Below, one piece after another: positions 22,374 to 34,046 of a stretch of 64,000 nt of DNA. Numbering within the stretch: the stretch's first letter is position 1; each line of letters opens with the position of its first letter. A program made the translations under genes and the position numbers. The stretch is from the NCBI GenBank assembly GCA_963965975.1, contig OZ014411.1, positions 7,177,001 to 7,241,000 of the forward strand, in the 5' to 3' direction. The stretch comes from Xestospongia bergquistia. Its lineage: Eukaryota > Porifera > Demospongiae > Haplosclerida > Petrosiidae. The notes beneath the pieces were generated by a model. That model made no database searches. It was not told the origin of the DNA and worked only from the letters and a program-made list of their open reading frames with translations.

Positions 22374-22381
22374 TATAAATA
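22374..22381 (+). promoter_or_regulatory. TATA box of the five-domain gene
   Basis: TATAAATA lies 60 bp before the start codon at 22441, a plausible core promoter position given a leader of about 35 bases. The surrounding 125 bp is duplicated as an orphan at 4744-4870 and 30905-31030. Confidence 0.55.
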
Positions 22382-22440
22382 TAGTTCGAGTTGACTCACT
22401 TTATATTCTTATTTGGACTTCATACTCAGAAAAGAAAATC

Positions 22441-24486
22441 ATGATGGCCAGTTAGTGAATTGAGATATTGGTGAGCTATCATTAACTTTGTTTTCTATTC
22501 TTTATTAGGTGATACGCCTTATCATTTTGATGTTACAAACAGAACCAAAGAGATTGCTTACTTTAAAGACGCAACTCCTGAAAACTGGGTTGTACCCTTT
22601 CCTTCCAAACTTCTGCCTTCAGAGACTGCTTCTGCAATGGTATTATAATTATAATGAAATAAAACCTAATATCTTCATCTTTCTACAGGTATCTGGTAAT
22701 AACATAGTAAGTGGTTCTTTTAACATTACTTACAAATGTGGTGTGACATTCGCCTGCTCATATTCGGCCAATGATGACGGTCCTTCAAAATTCCACTACG
22801 TTGTTAAGGAAGGAAACCCCAGGCATTATCTTATTGAACCTAATAAACTGGAGCCTGTATATGTTGGAGATGCAACGAAAATTTCTTTCAGCATTTTGTC
22901 TCCATTGAAATATCATTTTAATATTAGAAACAGCACTGAAGAGGTGGCACACATTGAAAATGTTTCTCCTGGGAACTGGGATCCATCTCTTCCTTCTGAA
23001 ATTCCTATGTTAGAGACTGTTTCTGGAATGGTATATATAATTTTAAAGCTTGAAGCCAAATGTATAGCAATTCTTTCACAGGTTACTGGAGATGGAGCAC
23101 TAACTGGTTCATTTAACATCAACTACAAATCTGGTGTGACATTCAACTGCACATTTTCCAGCAGTGAAGACAACTCTCCTTCAACATTTGAGTACACAAC
23201 TAAAGGAGATAATCCTAACCATTATACTATTAAACCCAATAAACCAAAGATTCATTATGTAGGGGATGAAACAAGAGTTTCATTTAGTGTTGTTAGTCCA
23301 CCAGAATATCATTATCATTTTGATATTACAAACCACACTGAAGAGCTTGCGTATATTAAAGATATTTCAGATGGAAAGTGGGATCATTCCTTCCCTTCTG
23401 AAATTCCTACATTTGAGACAGTTTCTGCAACGGTATTATTTAAAAATTTAATCTAACATATAATGACTCTTTCACAGGTTGCTGGCAATGGAGCACTAAG
23501 TGGTTCATTTAAGATTAATTACCAATCTGGCGTGACATTCAACTGCACATTTTCCAGCAGCGAAGACAACTCTCCTTCAACATTTGAGTACACAACTGAA
23601 GGAGATAATCCTAACCATTATACTATTAAACCCAATAAACCACAGATTCATTATGTAGGGGATGAAACAAGAGTTTCCTTTAGTATTGTTAGTCCACAAA
23701 AATGTCATTATCATTTTGATATTACAAACCACACTGAAGAGCTTGCGTATATTAAATATATTTCAGATGGAAAGTGGGATCCTTCCTTCCCTTCTGAAAT
23801 TCCTACATTTGAGACAGTTTCTGCAACGGTATTATTTAAAATTTAATCTAACATATAATGACTCTTTCACAGGTTGCTGGCAATGGAGCACTAAGTGGTT
23901 CATTTAAGATTAATTACCAATCTGGCGTGACATTCAACTGCACATTTTCCTGCAGCAATGACTCTCCTTCAACATATGAGTATACATTTGAAGGAGATAA
24001 TCCCAATCATTACAGTATTAAACCGGATAAACCACATATTCACATAGTTGGAGAAACAAGCATAGTTGCTTTTAGCATTGTTAGGCCATTGAAATATTTC
24101 ATTGATGTTACCAATGACACCCAAGAGACTGCATATATTAGAGCTATAAGTCTTGGAAACTGGAATCCAGCCCTTCCCTCTAAAGTTTCTATGTTTGAGA
24201 CTGGCTCTGGAATGGTATTTTATTAAAATATCTGATCTGATATTTATTAACTCTTCCATAGGTCACTGGAAATGGAGGAGTAATTGGCTCATTTGTAATT
24301 GACTACCGATCTGGAGTGACATTTCCTTGCTTATTCTCCTGCAGCAGTGACTCTTCTTCAACATTCAAATACAGAATTGAGGGAGAAAATGTCTACAAGT
24401 ATGCTGTGGAACCAAAAAACCCTGACATTCGTACACAACAAGAAAACACTCATGTGTCTTTCAGCATTGTACCATCACCAAATTGA
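22441..24486 (+). CDS. Five tandem beta-rich domains, intact 583-residue protein
   Basis: Seven exons, all with GT..AG borders: 22441-22450, 22509-22639, 22689-23030, 23082-23432, 23478-23828, 23873-24214, 24262-24486 (TGA). The first exon encodes MMA plus one base and uses the donor GTTAGT; this makes the reading frame close exactly and replaces longer but out-of-frame starts. Domains of about 115 residues begin at YHF/YF: 7-121, 122-238, 239-355, 356-469, 470-583. The shared pattern is YHFDITN-x-TEE-x-AYI, W-x-PS-PSEIP-x-FETVSAT, then G-x-GALSGSF-x-I-Y-SGVTFNCTF and a Y-x-I-x-P-x-K-P core. Introns from the third on are phase 0 and fall in mid-domain. There is no signal peptide, so it is probably cytosolic. 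The fold is unknown to me; a distant aegerolysin-like beta-sandwich is a guess only. Confidence 0.85.
23082..23872 (+). repeat. Recent exon-plus-intron tandem duplication inside the five-domain gene
   Basis: Units starting at 23082 and 23478 are 396 and 395 bp and nearly identical through exon and intron, including the intron text ATTTAATCTAACATATAATG. The next unit at 23873 is similar in its first half. Phase-0 symmetry lets unit number change without breaking the frame. Confidence 0.85.
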
Positions 24487-24584
24487 TAGCACGACATTGC
24501 TATTAGACTGAACTAACAATAATGTTTACTTTAGTCCCCTAATTAATTTACATCTTTCATTTATGAATTTCAATATTAAACATT

Positions 24585-24590
24585 AATAAA
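24585..24590 (+). terminator. Polyadenylation signal AATAAA of the five-domain gene
   Basis: AATAAA 99 bases after the TGA at 24484-24486, the first such hexamer downstream of the stop. Confidence 0.5.
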
Positions 24591-24599
24591 CTAGATTTG

Positions 24600-25224
24600 A
24601 ACTGAAAGAACTTGTTAGCATTTCATGTTATAAAGACTGAATTATATACAAATAATTTATTAGCCAAATACTACCAATATATAAAGTAGTTCACAATGAG
24701 TAAAGTTTGTGCTTCTGATTCTGATTCAATTACATCTTCTAGATTTGTCAACTCACTACTGACTGAATATATCATTTGAATTTTAGTATCTTGTTAGTGT
24801 AGTTTTAAAAAGTGATGACAAGCATAATTTAGAATAAATAAATAACTACATACATAAATTAATGTAAATTTAACAAAACATATATTTATTGATTGATGGA
24901 TGATGTGAGTAGGTCATGCAAGAAAGGTTTTAGGTGACAACCAGATACTCGAAAGAGAGAAATAAAAACAATTGAGGAGGTAATATAATTTGTGAAAGAG
25001 AAGATTATAGAAAGGAATATTTAAAACATTCTAAATCTGACTATCTATACATTTAATCTGATTGCTAAAATGTATGAATAACAGTTTAGATGATCAGCCT
25101 GAAAAGTAAGACATGCATATTATAATAGAAGAATAAAGGTTCATGCAAAAATGAAACCCTGTTGAAAACTGCTTGTTGAAAAGTGTTAATGTATGATCTT
25201 AATTAAGGCAAGTTACTGAATAGC
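24600..25224. other. AT-rich intergenic sequence
   Basis: No gene or repeat structure is evident. The last 100 bases or so resemble 8090-8150, part of the duplicated block ahead of the MITE. Confidence 0.5.
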
Positions 25225-25507
25225 AAGTTAAGACATTTGTGATCTTATTTTTGAAAAAACTACTGTTAAAGCATCTCAAACATCTCAGTTTTGTATACAA
25301 ACAATTGCTACATATGCATAACTATTCTATATGTATGCAAAACTGTTTTTTAATATTTTTAACACTATTCAAGCTTTATAAAAAGTTGAAGAAGGGCTTC
25401 ATAAGTTGATTTGGTCATTGAAAGCAACTTTGAAAATATATTTTTTCACAAATCAGGTCACAAATGTTGTGACAGAAGTTGTTCATTTTTGCAAATCAGG
25501 TCACATA
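25225..25507. mobile_element. TA-flanked MITE, left end lost
   Basis: It matches 8618-8901 of the complete copy from the inner part of the left repeat to the right end. The outer left repeat is missing. Another right-end fragment is at about 26350-26466, so the intervening unit (Z4/S4) is bracketed by MITE ends as at 8862-9717. Confidence 0.6.
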
Positions 25508-25713
25508 TGTATTCATGTACCTAATGAAATTCACAGACATATAGACAGACACAGACACTCACACATACTTGAGTAGATTACAGTATTTATTCCTAATAAT
25601 TGAAATCAAATAGAACTGTTAACATGTCAATATGTTGTGTCAATAAGGATATACATGTAACACTCTATTCATTCATCTTGAAGATAATATAGGGATAATC
25701 CATAACAGCAACA

Positions 25714-25860
25714 CTATTCTCTACACATAAGTATATAATTACTTGACACAGCTGAAGAACAAACAACACCTGGGCCAATTTGAAGCTCATCTTGGATTAA
25801 GGAAGTGCTGTCCAAATTATTGTATCAGGTCATTAATTGATGACATTTTGTAGAAGTAGA
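25714..25860 (-). pseudogene. Z4: internally deleted Z gene, same junction as Z2
   Basis: Minus strand: the KRHQ-type last exon tail (DSTSLIQDELQIGPGVV and on to a stop at 25714-25716) is fused near 25850 to upstream leader sequence (TAGAAGTAGAAGCTGTACC on the plus strand). This is the same join as in Z2. Confidence 0.6.
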
Positions 25861-26034
25861 AGCTGTACCAGGATGAAAGGTGTGATAGGAGGGAGGAGTG
25901 GAGTAAGTACCATACAAGCACATGTATTCTTTACTAGGCGCATGACATGTGAGTGCAACATTACACCTGCTATAGTCACCTCGTGTGAAGTTTTCTTGAG
26001 TGTGAAGTTTCTTGAGTGCAAAGTTATTATCAAA

Positions 26035-26264
26035 ATGATTACTTTAGAAGATATAAAGGCCTTTTCAACAGAAGACATTTGTAATTCATCACTAAGAAAA
26101 TTGCCGAGATCAATGCATCAACAGTTTCAACATTTAGAAAGAATAAAATTAAACGGGGAAGTGTTTTTGTCATTGACAGATGAAGAAATAAAGAAAGAGA
26201 TTTCTTATACCCTTGGTGAAAGAAAAAGCCTGTTATCTTTAATTGCCTCTTATAAAGTGAAGGT
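26035..26264 (+). pseudogene. S4: SAM-domain exon with two compensating frameshifts
   Basis: From ATG 26035: MITLEDIKAFSTEDIC is normal; a lost G in the GAATTC word shifts the frame for about 25 codons; an added base before the NGEVFLSLTDEEI segment restores it. It then keeps the fullest last helix in the window (TLGERKSLLSLIASYKVK). The exon is followed by a (TA)n tract at 26278-26310. The open frame survives but the second and third SAM helices would be nonsense. Confidence 0.6.
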
Positions 26265-26274
26265 GCTTTATTTA

Positions 26275-26277
<3 letters not shown>

Positions 26278-26310
<33 letters not shown>
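26278..26310. repeat. TA microsatellite
   Basis: About 33 bp of TA repeats in the intron after the S4 SAM exon. Shorter versions occupy the same intron in S1, S3, S5 and S6. Confidence 0.9.
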
Positions 26311-26313
<3 letters not shown>

Positions 26314-26677
26314 TGCATTATGGTAGGTTCCAGCTGATAAGGAAATAACTCCAACTTGATTCATTTACACTAATTTGGTCATTGAAAGCAACTTTAAAAA
26401 TATATTTTTTCACAAATCAGGTCACAAATGTTGTGACAGAAGTTGTTCGTTTTTGCAAATCAGGTCACATATGTATTCATGTACCTAATGAAATTCACAG
26501 ACATATAGACAGACACAGACACTCACACATACATGAGTAGATTACAGTATCTATTCCTAATAATTGAAATCAAATAGAACTGTTAACATGTCAATATGTT
26601 GTTTACATAAGCATCTACCTGTAACACTCTATACATTCATCTTGCAGATCATATAGGGATGATCCATAACAGCAACA

Positions 26678-27740
26678 CTACTCTCTACACATAAGTATAT
26701 AATTACTTGACACAGCTGAAGAACAAACAACACCTGGGCCAATTTGAAGCTCATCTTGGATTAAGGAAGTGCTGTCCAAATTATTGTATCAGGTCATTAA
26801 TTGATGACACTTTGCAAAAGTTAGGCTAATGTATTTGTAATTTCCAATATTTTGAGACATTTTTTTGAAGTATGAATGCTTGGCTTCAACCCTCATGCAC
26901 CAGTGTCGAACCAGATGTCCATATCTGAAAAAAGCATTGTTATGTTTCATAATAACAACACAATGCATGTAACTATTTGTACATGATGTAACTTACTTTA
27001 GAGTCAGCTTCGACATGTGTAATGTAGTAGAGTAGTACATCCATTTTTGGGATCACACTTGACTGAGAATACAAGTCAAGGAAAGCTGTATGATGGTCCT
27101 CTATTAAAAGCTTCAGATAACTAACATCATCTTCCGAAATCTCTTTTGCCATCAAGTAGTCTGTGATCTCTAAAATTAGTAGGTAATTTCTATAGTGATC
27201 ATCACTCTCAGGAATGAAACTACCAATCATAAAAGGTATGAAACAGCATAGTAGCCATGCTTTTAAGATGCTGGATGCAATTAAGAAAGAAAAGAAATAA
27301 GTTTTGATTATGAACCCAGTCAGTATACATGTAACTTACCTTTTTGCTTTAAATTGGCACTATCACTAACAAGGATTTGGTGAGATATGAGTGCTGGACG
27401 ATTAGTTTCGTTATATCCCAGCTCAATTCCTTCAATAAAATCATTTAAAGTGGTCACCTAAATATGTTGGAAAGATAAATTGTACCAATACAAATTAGAA
27501 TAACATACCTTATACCTAATTCAATATCAATGGATCCATTACTGACAAAGGAAGTCGATGAAGCTCTCGTGTCTTGAGTATCCATATAGCTGAAGCTTTC
27601 TGCATATCAATTATGCCAGTTTCAGCACTTTCTTCCCTTACTCATGTTTCTGTCATCAGAAGTAGAAGGATGTGATAACTTTACGTGTTGCAGGAATTCA
27701 GAAGTTATATTCGCAACATTTCATTTCTTCACGTCACTGA
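26678..27740 (-). pseudogene. Z5: zinc-finger/multi-copy family gene
   Basis: Sister of Z1, complete at the 3' end. Minus strand: damaged finger exon near 27670-27735; AETGIIDMQKASAIWILKT exon near 27540-27640; VTTLNDFIEGIELGYNETN exon near 27342-27457; MIGSFIPESDDHYRNYLLIL exon starting near 27265, with SEDDVSYLKLLIEDHHTAF, to a GTAAGT donor near 26994; last exon after a TTTTTTCAG acceptor near 26925, with HLVRHWCMRVEAKHSYFK and a stop at 26678-26680. The penultimate exon has a one-base insertion (ITHVEADSK instead of IHMPKLTLK). The start ATG is ATC. Confidence 0.6.
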
Positions 27741-27962
27741 TCTTGAGTACTTTACAGAAGTAGCGGCTGTACCAGGATGAAAGGTGTGATAGGAGGGAGG
27801 AGTGGAGTAAGTACCATACATGTGCATAGAAAACTTTATTGCTACTAGGCAACTGACGTGTGAATGCAAAGTTACACCTGCTATAGTCACCTAGTGTGAA
27901 GTTTTCTTGAGTGTGAAGGTTTTTTGATTTCAAAGTTTCTTGAGTGCGAAGTTATTATCAAA

Positions 27963-28416
27963 ATGAATACTTTAGAAGATACAAAGGTCTTTTCAACAGA
28001 AGACATTTGTGAATTCATCACTAAGAAGATCGCCGAGATCAATGCATCAACAGTTTCAGCAGAATAAATAATGGGGAAGTGTTTTGTCATTGACAGATTA
28101 AGAAATAAAGAGAGAAATTTCTTATAACCTTGGTGAAAGAAAATGTCTGTTATCTTTAATTGCCTCTTATAAAGTGAAGGTAATTTCTTTAAGATATATA
28201 TATATATATATATATTAATGTATTATAATAGGTTCCAGCTGCTAAGCAAATAACTCGAACTCACTTCTTTGCTGATGCCACCAGTGAATGGGTTAATAGC
28301 TTCACAATACTAAAGTTGTCTGGCTGCTCCATGGAGGACATCACAAAGAGGGGCATCATTAGAGGAGTGGTTTTGAACCCAGTCATCAGCACTGAAAGAA
28401 CTCACTACTCAGAATA
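27963..28416 (+). pseudogene. S5: SAM-domain gene, sister of S1
   Basis: ATG 27963 opens MNTLEDTKVFSTEDICEFIT and hits the same deletion and TAA as S1 after INASTVSAE. The hAT target is empty (ATCTTTAA once, 28152-28159). The second exon near 28231-28416 (VPAAKQITRTHFFADAT..) is open to TAA as in S1. Confidence 0.6.
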
Positions 28417-28420
28417 ATTC

Positions 28421-31347
28421 AGTCTTTAGCACACTTTCCAGTTGATACTAATTGCTCTATGCCCCTCTAATTAGTAAAAAATAAACCATACCTCTAACGT
28501 TCCTTGGGAGTTCAATTAGAAATAATTAATTAATATTTAATATTAATATTAAAGTCACGTGACAACTCAAGATGAAAGCACTCAAACAGAGATGCATGAA
28601 GGGATTACACCTTTATCAAATACATAATAGTTCTTAGTTAACAAGCTAGTTTTTGATATAGTTAGTCAAAAACAACTACATATCACCATTTTTTATAAAC
28701 ATATATAAGAGTTTACAATCTATTTTCTTCTTAGAACAAAGGTACTAGATAATGTTGTCTTTTTGTTAAGGTGATAACAGTTAGAAAATGATGATACTTG
28801 TCTAATTCGATGATTTGCTATTATTTAAGTCTATTATCGTTATGATACAATTGTAAAAGTGCGTATGGTATCACATGTTACTGTAACTTGTGCATTATGC
28901 CATAGGGTAATTATGCTTTGTATTTCTATTAGACTACACTCCTAATAGTGTAGGACAACTGTGTGTGGGGTTGTCACTATGGATTCACAATGAGGTAGCT
29001 CTTCATACCATATCCAGCCTTTTCAAAGAAGTCATTTGTCAATTTTGTAGTAATTGGTATTGATTTCATCACATGTACAGGGTTAAGGGTATTACATAGA
29101 ATGTGACAATGAGTTGGTTTAAATATTAAATCTATTTTAACAATGTTACCCACAGAGCCATATCATGGATATCCAAGCAATTGAAACTATTAGAAAGGGT
29201 ATTTCAAGATGGAAAAGGTCAACTGTACCAGTGACTAAGTCAAATTTAGAAGCTAATGTGAGGGCTATTTTGAAATTTTAAATTTACATGAACTTAGCTT
29301 GTGATAGTTACATACTGTTAATTTTGAATACCATCTAATAATTCATGGCAAGTATTATGAATTTGTTAGAGTAGCATAAAACTTCTTAATGTTAATATTA
29401 TATATACTAGTACATGCTACAACACTACTAGTATGGTTAGTTATAAAACATTAAGCCTTTGTTAAAAAATTATCCATTACTTTTATACGAAACATTGTAA
29501 TTTGCTAGTAGTCAGCTTGATATTGAGTTACTATATAGGATTAATATAACTATGACAACCATGCCTATGATAATGATTTCTTAAGTGTGGAATCTTGGAT
29601 TATACACTACAACACCAATATATACATGTGTATATATATTGCAGTGTATATATATTATATTGTGTGTAGTCTAAAGTACTAAATAATCTATTAATTAAAT
29701 ACTAAACGGTTCAATTAGTAGACAAAAGAGATACAATGTAGAGATGTCACACCCAATTCCATGAATCTATCATTTATCATATATGTTGTAGTTATGACGT
29801 GTCAATTTGTTCACTCAAGAAGTGTGTAAGACCTTCAATTATTCACGTGAGTGTGCTGTAAGCATGAATAAGTTAACTACAGTAGTTTCTTTGTAAGACT
29901 GTGTAGGCTGCTGGTTGTTTCAACTTGTAGCTCTACTTAAAGCCTACAGTCTTGCAGCTAGAAGCGTTTTGTTTCTCAATAGCTTTCTCATCAAATATGC
30001 ACGTGTACTATGGCCATTTTGTGTGATATAAACAACAAAAGATTATTTAGGGATAGGCTTATCCACGATAGTAATAAAAATATAATACGAAACGCTATTT
30101 CACAGATTGATAAATATATGTATATGTCCTGTAAGTCACAACAAAAATAAAATATTTGTGTGTATGAATGTATATATATAATATAATCAAAATTTTGTTA
30201 CGGCTGCAATCATGAACAATAAAGAGAATTAATACAATTCTGATGAACAACCACTTCACCAATCAAAGACATCATGTCATTTATCTCAATCTACTATTGT
30301 CAACTCATACAACACTACAGTACAGATTAGTAGCAAGATGTGGTGTTATAATGAAACTAAATAATAGTTGTTTAGTCCGTTAAATATAATTATAGAGTCT
30401 TTTAATATCTATGACAAGACGTTTATACTATTATTATCTGTAGAGAGGATGAAATAGTGTCAGTATGAAAATTTAGATGTTCCATGAATTAAACACATTC
30501 TCAGTCTGTTTTATTCAGTGACATTACTGTTGTCATATTCAGAGAACATCAGTCTCATGCTACAACATTTGGTGAATATATTGTGCTGTCTTGAAGTAGA
30601 GGACAAGCTATAACAAAATCATAACCACATAAAAGGAAGTATCATTTTTATGTTATTTTCATTGTAGGATTGATTGCTGTCAAGTTTATGATAGTATATA
30701 GCCAGTATAGAAGAAAGTACTTGTTATAGTAAATGGTCTTTGAAGAGTCATCAGGACAATAAGGTGATCTAGTCATGATGGCATCCATTAGTCAAGTTAA
30801 ATCTACTACTAGTAATAATAAAATCTCTTGTTTGGTAAACTAAATCTTTAAAGTATAATTACATTAGAGATAATAAACTTCAATTGTTTTATTTATGATC
30901 ATGATTGTGAGTGAGTGTAAAGCTCACAAATTGTATATATATAGTTCAAATTAACTCTCTTTTATTCTCATTTGGACTTCACACTCAGAAAAGGAAGTCA
31001 TTATTGCCAACTATAGTTAATTGAGATTTTACACTAGTTCTAGTGATTGGATTACACTAGCTCTAGTGAACTCTTTCAAGTCTGTATCTAGTTATTCCAA
31101 GAACATTATTTCATTTTACGTACACCCAATTCCATGAATCCATCATTTTGACTGTATTGTTAGCATACATTGTAGTCTAATAACAGGAATTAATTTGTTC
31201 ACTTTCATCTAATAATACCATGCTAATACCACAATCCATCATCATTTAGACAGTGTATTGTTAGCATTACTCACAACATATATCAATCAGTGTAGTATAC
31301 TTTGGACTTTGAACTTTGGACTTGAATTATAATATTCATGAGTTTTG

Positions 31348-31410
<63 letters not shown>

Positions 31411-32455
31411 TACGTTTTGTTTAAAAAACAGTAGTTGTTGTTATTGAGTTGCGAACTTTACAATCAATACCTATGTCTTGTTAACATTATTTAAATTTAG
31501 GTATATATAATATTAATTTCTTTAGTACACAGCACGTTCTACACTTTTGATGATTGTTATAATTAGTAGTGGGATGTGAGTGAACAAATGAATTAGCTAA
31601 TTAAAGGTCAATCAGAAAAGATTTTAGGTGGCACCAAGATACTTTGAAAGCGAAGACTATTATACTAAAATGTTCAAAGTGTATTAAAGGAGCTTTTAAT
31701 ATATTAATTTTTAATGTGTTTTATTAGCTGTGTGTAACTGAAGTGTTGACCATACCAGACTAGTAAGTCTACAACATACAGGAGTATATGCACTCTCTAT
31801 GTCATTAACAGCTGTTTATAAGATCATTCATTTTTGTAATCAAAAGTATGTTAGACATTTTTGAGCATATGATAAGAAGCCATTTATAGCTGTTTCAAAT
31901 TAATCTAAGAGAGGATTGTTCTTAAAGAACAGCACCTTAAAGAAAATGAGTATAGGAATATCGCATGTTATCACACATGAAATAATGACTGTGTCCTAAC
32001 AATTTGATATAGAACTTAAACTGGGATTGCTAATTCTTGATTGTATGATATAGAGTTGATCAGTAGCCTCCTGTAATATGGAAAGTAGGTAATTGCTAAC
32101 TGCAATTTGTATGTTAAAGCATGAGGTGTTCTGCTTTCAGGATAATCTAAAGAACTATTGATTACAAAATGATTGATCTTATAAATTGCTTCTATAATTA
32201 TGAAATTAATTAGATTGATATATTATAGAATATCAATCTTATAATTTTCTTATTTCTAACACATATGAAATACATTATTAACCAAGATTGCTTATAGTTG
32301 TGTGATAGTTTCATGTGAAACTTACCTTAGAATATTTTCACTTTATTGGCCTGATATTTTCTACATTGTCTAATAAAGGATCCATCACTCAATTTTCTAC
32401 TCTATTTTGCTGTCACTAAAACAGTTGGACATTATGAGAAACGTTGCTAGGTAAA
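28421..32455. other. Duplicated AT-rich tract, sister of 2044-6395
   Basis: No supported exon. It contains the orphan promoter-like segment at about 30905-31030 and a TA tract of about 60 bp at 31348-31408. Confidence 0.6.
31348..31408. repeat. TA microsatellite
   Basis: About 60 bp of TA repeats; the sister position near 5200 has roughly 28 bp, so it has expanded since duplication or shrunk there. Confidence 0.9.
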
Positions 32456-32463
32456 GAGGATCT

Positions 32464-32856
32464 TAAGGAAGCCTAAGGCGGCCATCTATTTCTACTTCGT
32501 AATTTCATATTCTACTTCGTAATTTCATATTCTACTTTGACGTTTTCCGAGAATATTCCAATTCTATTCTTCGATGAAATATTTAACAACTGAAATCCTA
32601 TACTCCTCACACTAACTGGAAAAATGTCGCTTCGCTCCATTCTAAGAGACAGCACGCGCTTCACTGTGTTGAGCTCAATGACGAGCACAGCGAGTAGGAT
32701 GGGATATAGGATTTTAGTTGTTAAATATTCCATCGAAGGCTAGAAAATAGAATTGGAATTGGGAAAATTGCAAAGTAGAATTGGAATATCATTGAAAAAC
32801 TTCAAAGTAGAATATGAAATTACGAAGTAGAAATGGATGGCCGCCTTCGGCTTCCG
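32464..32856. mobile_element. Long terminal-inverted-repeat element, sister copy (393 bp)
   Basis: Same element as 6404-6782, carried by the duplication. The right flank is TAGGATCT (32857-32864); the left flank is GAGGATCT after mutation. The left arm has a short tandem repeat of CTACTTCGTAATTTCATATT. Confidence 0.8.
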
Positions 32857-32965
32857 TAGGATCTCGCCATCCGCTATATACATGTTCATAAACGTTACTT
32901 AATCTCGTTGCGAGCCTCGTCACGTGAGTGGGTATGTATATATAAACAATCAATCCAGAGCAAAT

Positions 32966-33483
32966 ACGTCTAACCAAGAAATCTTTCCTAAACTTCAGAG
33001 TAGACATTGCAAGATATGGGCGGTATATTGGATTATCGATCTGTTTTATATATTTCATAATGTCTCTTTTCTAGATTACAGTCCTTACCATTTTACTATT
33101 ACAAATGAAACACAGGAGACTGCAAAAATACAAAATGTCTCTGCTGGAAGTTGGAGCCCAAATCTTCCAAGAGAAATTGCTCCATTTGAGACAGTCTCTG
33201 CAACGGTATTATCCAGATATCCAAAATATATATTACAATGCATTAACTATTTATTTTATAGTGTACTGGACATGGAGGAGTTAAAGGTTCATTTACACTA
33301 CACTATCGATCGGATGTGAATTTTGTATGCAAGTTTAACAGTTTGGTAGCTCCTCCAAAATTTACACATAAGAGAGTGGGAACCAATACTTACCATTATG
33401 CTATGGATCCCAGATATCCAGTGCCTCGCCTCGTTGGAGATGGAGTTAAAATTTCCTTCAGCATTGATGATCCACAGAAGTGA
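32966..33483 (+). CDS. Single-domain beta-rich protein, copy E
   Basis: Exon 2 at 33075-33205, exon 3 at 33262-33483 (TGA 33481-33483), tentative exon 1 from ACG 32966. The sequence is almost the same as copy A; the last exon differs at FTLHY and in its final codon (AAG for AGG). Both domain exons are intact and splice sites are kept. Like copy A it has ACG where copy C has ATG, so a non-AUG start, a different first exon, or silence are all possible. Confidence 0.55.
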
Positions 33484-33906
33484 ATATTTTGAACAATACT
33501 GTTTCAGTGATTGACAGCTAGTGTCAACAAACATTGTTACTGATATTACTATCATATTTTGATTTTTGTATTTTGCTTAGGCCATATTTTTTTTATATTG
33601 AATTAATAGTTGGAGTTTTAATAAGAAAAAAATTTAAAGCAAAAGAAAATCATGCAAGCAATAAGAGTACAAGAGACACATACTATACAGCTGTAACAAA
33701 CCTTTTCAAAAAATATACACAAACCTTTTCAAAAAATATATAGTGTATATAATTGTGCAGTTATAATTCACAGCTAGCTATAAGTTGATTAGTCCAATCA
33801 AACAATAACAAAAATATAGGGAGCCTGTCAAAGGTAATCCAGTTGATTTATTGGAACTATATATGTGTAAAGTTCAGAAACACCTCATACTGCTCTTACA
33901 TATAAA

Positions 33907-34028
33907 TGTAGGATTGTAATTAACATTAATTAACATCAATTAACATTAATAGTTAATAAACTAGAGCACATGTTGTTTAGAACTGATTGTTTTTGTAAAC
34001 TGTTTTTGTTGAGGAATATTATATTACA
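33907..34028 (+). repeat. 5' LTR (122 bp)
   Basis: It starts TGTAGGATTG and ends ATATTATATTACA; AATAAA lies at 33955-33960. Unusually short for a gypsy LTR. Confidence 0.93.
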
Positions 34029-34029
34029 C

Positions 34030-34040
34030 TGGTAGCAGAG
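34030..34040 (+). promoter_or_regulatory. Primer-binding site for initiator tRNA-Met
   Basis: TGGTAGCAGAG, one base after the LTR, is complementary to the 3' end of the animal initiator methionine tRNA (..CTCTGCTACCA, from memory). This supports both an animal host and the LTR border. Confidence 0.85.
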
Positions 34041-34046
34041 TCTGAG

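Noticed and set aside
22509..22640. Longer open frame starting MIRLIILMLQTE in the five-domain gene
   Set aside because: Wrong frame for the domain; the frame reading DTPYHFDVTN is the one that splices with the following exons.
22441..24486. Assigning the five-domain protein to aegerolysins or another pore-forming family
   Set aside because: Only a loose similarity of a beta-rich layout; no diagnostic motif, so no function was assigned.
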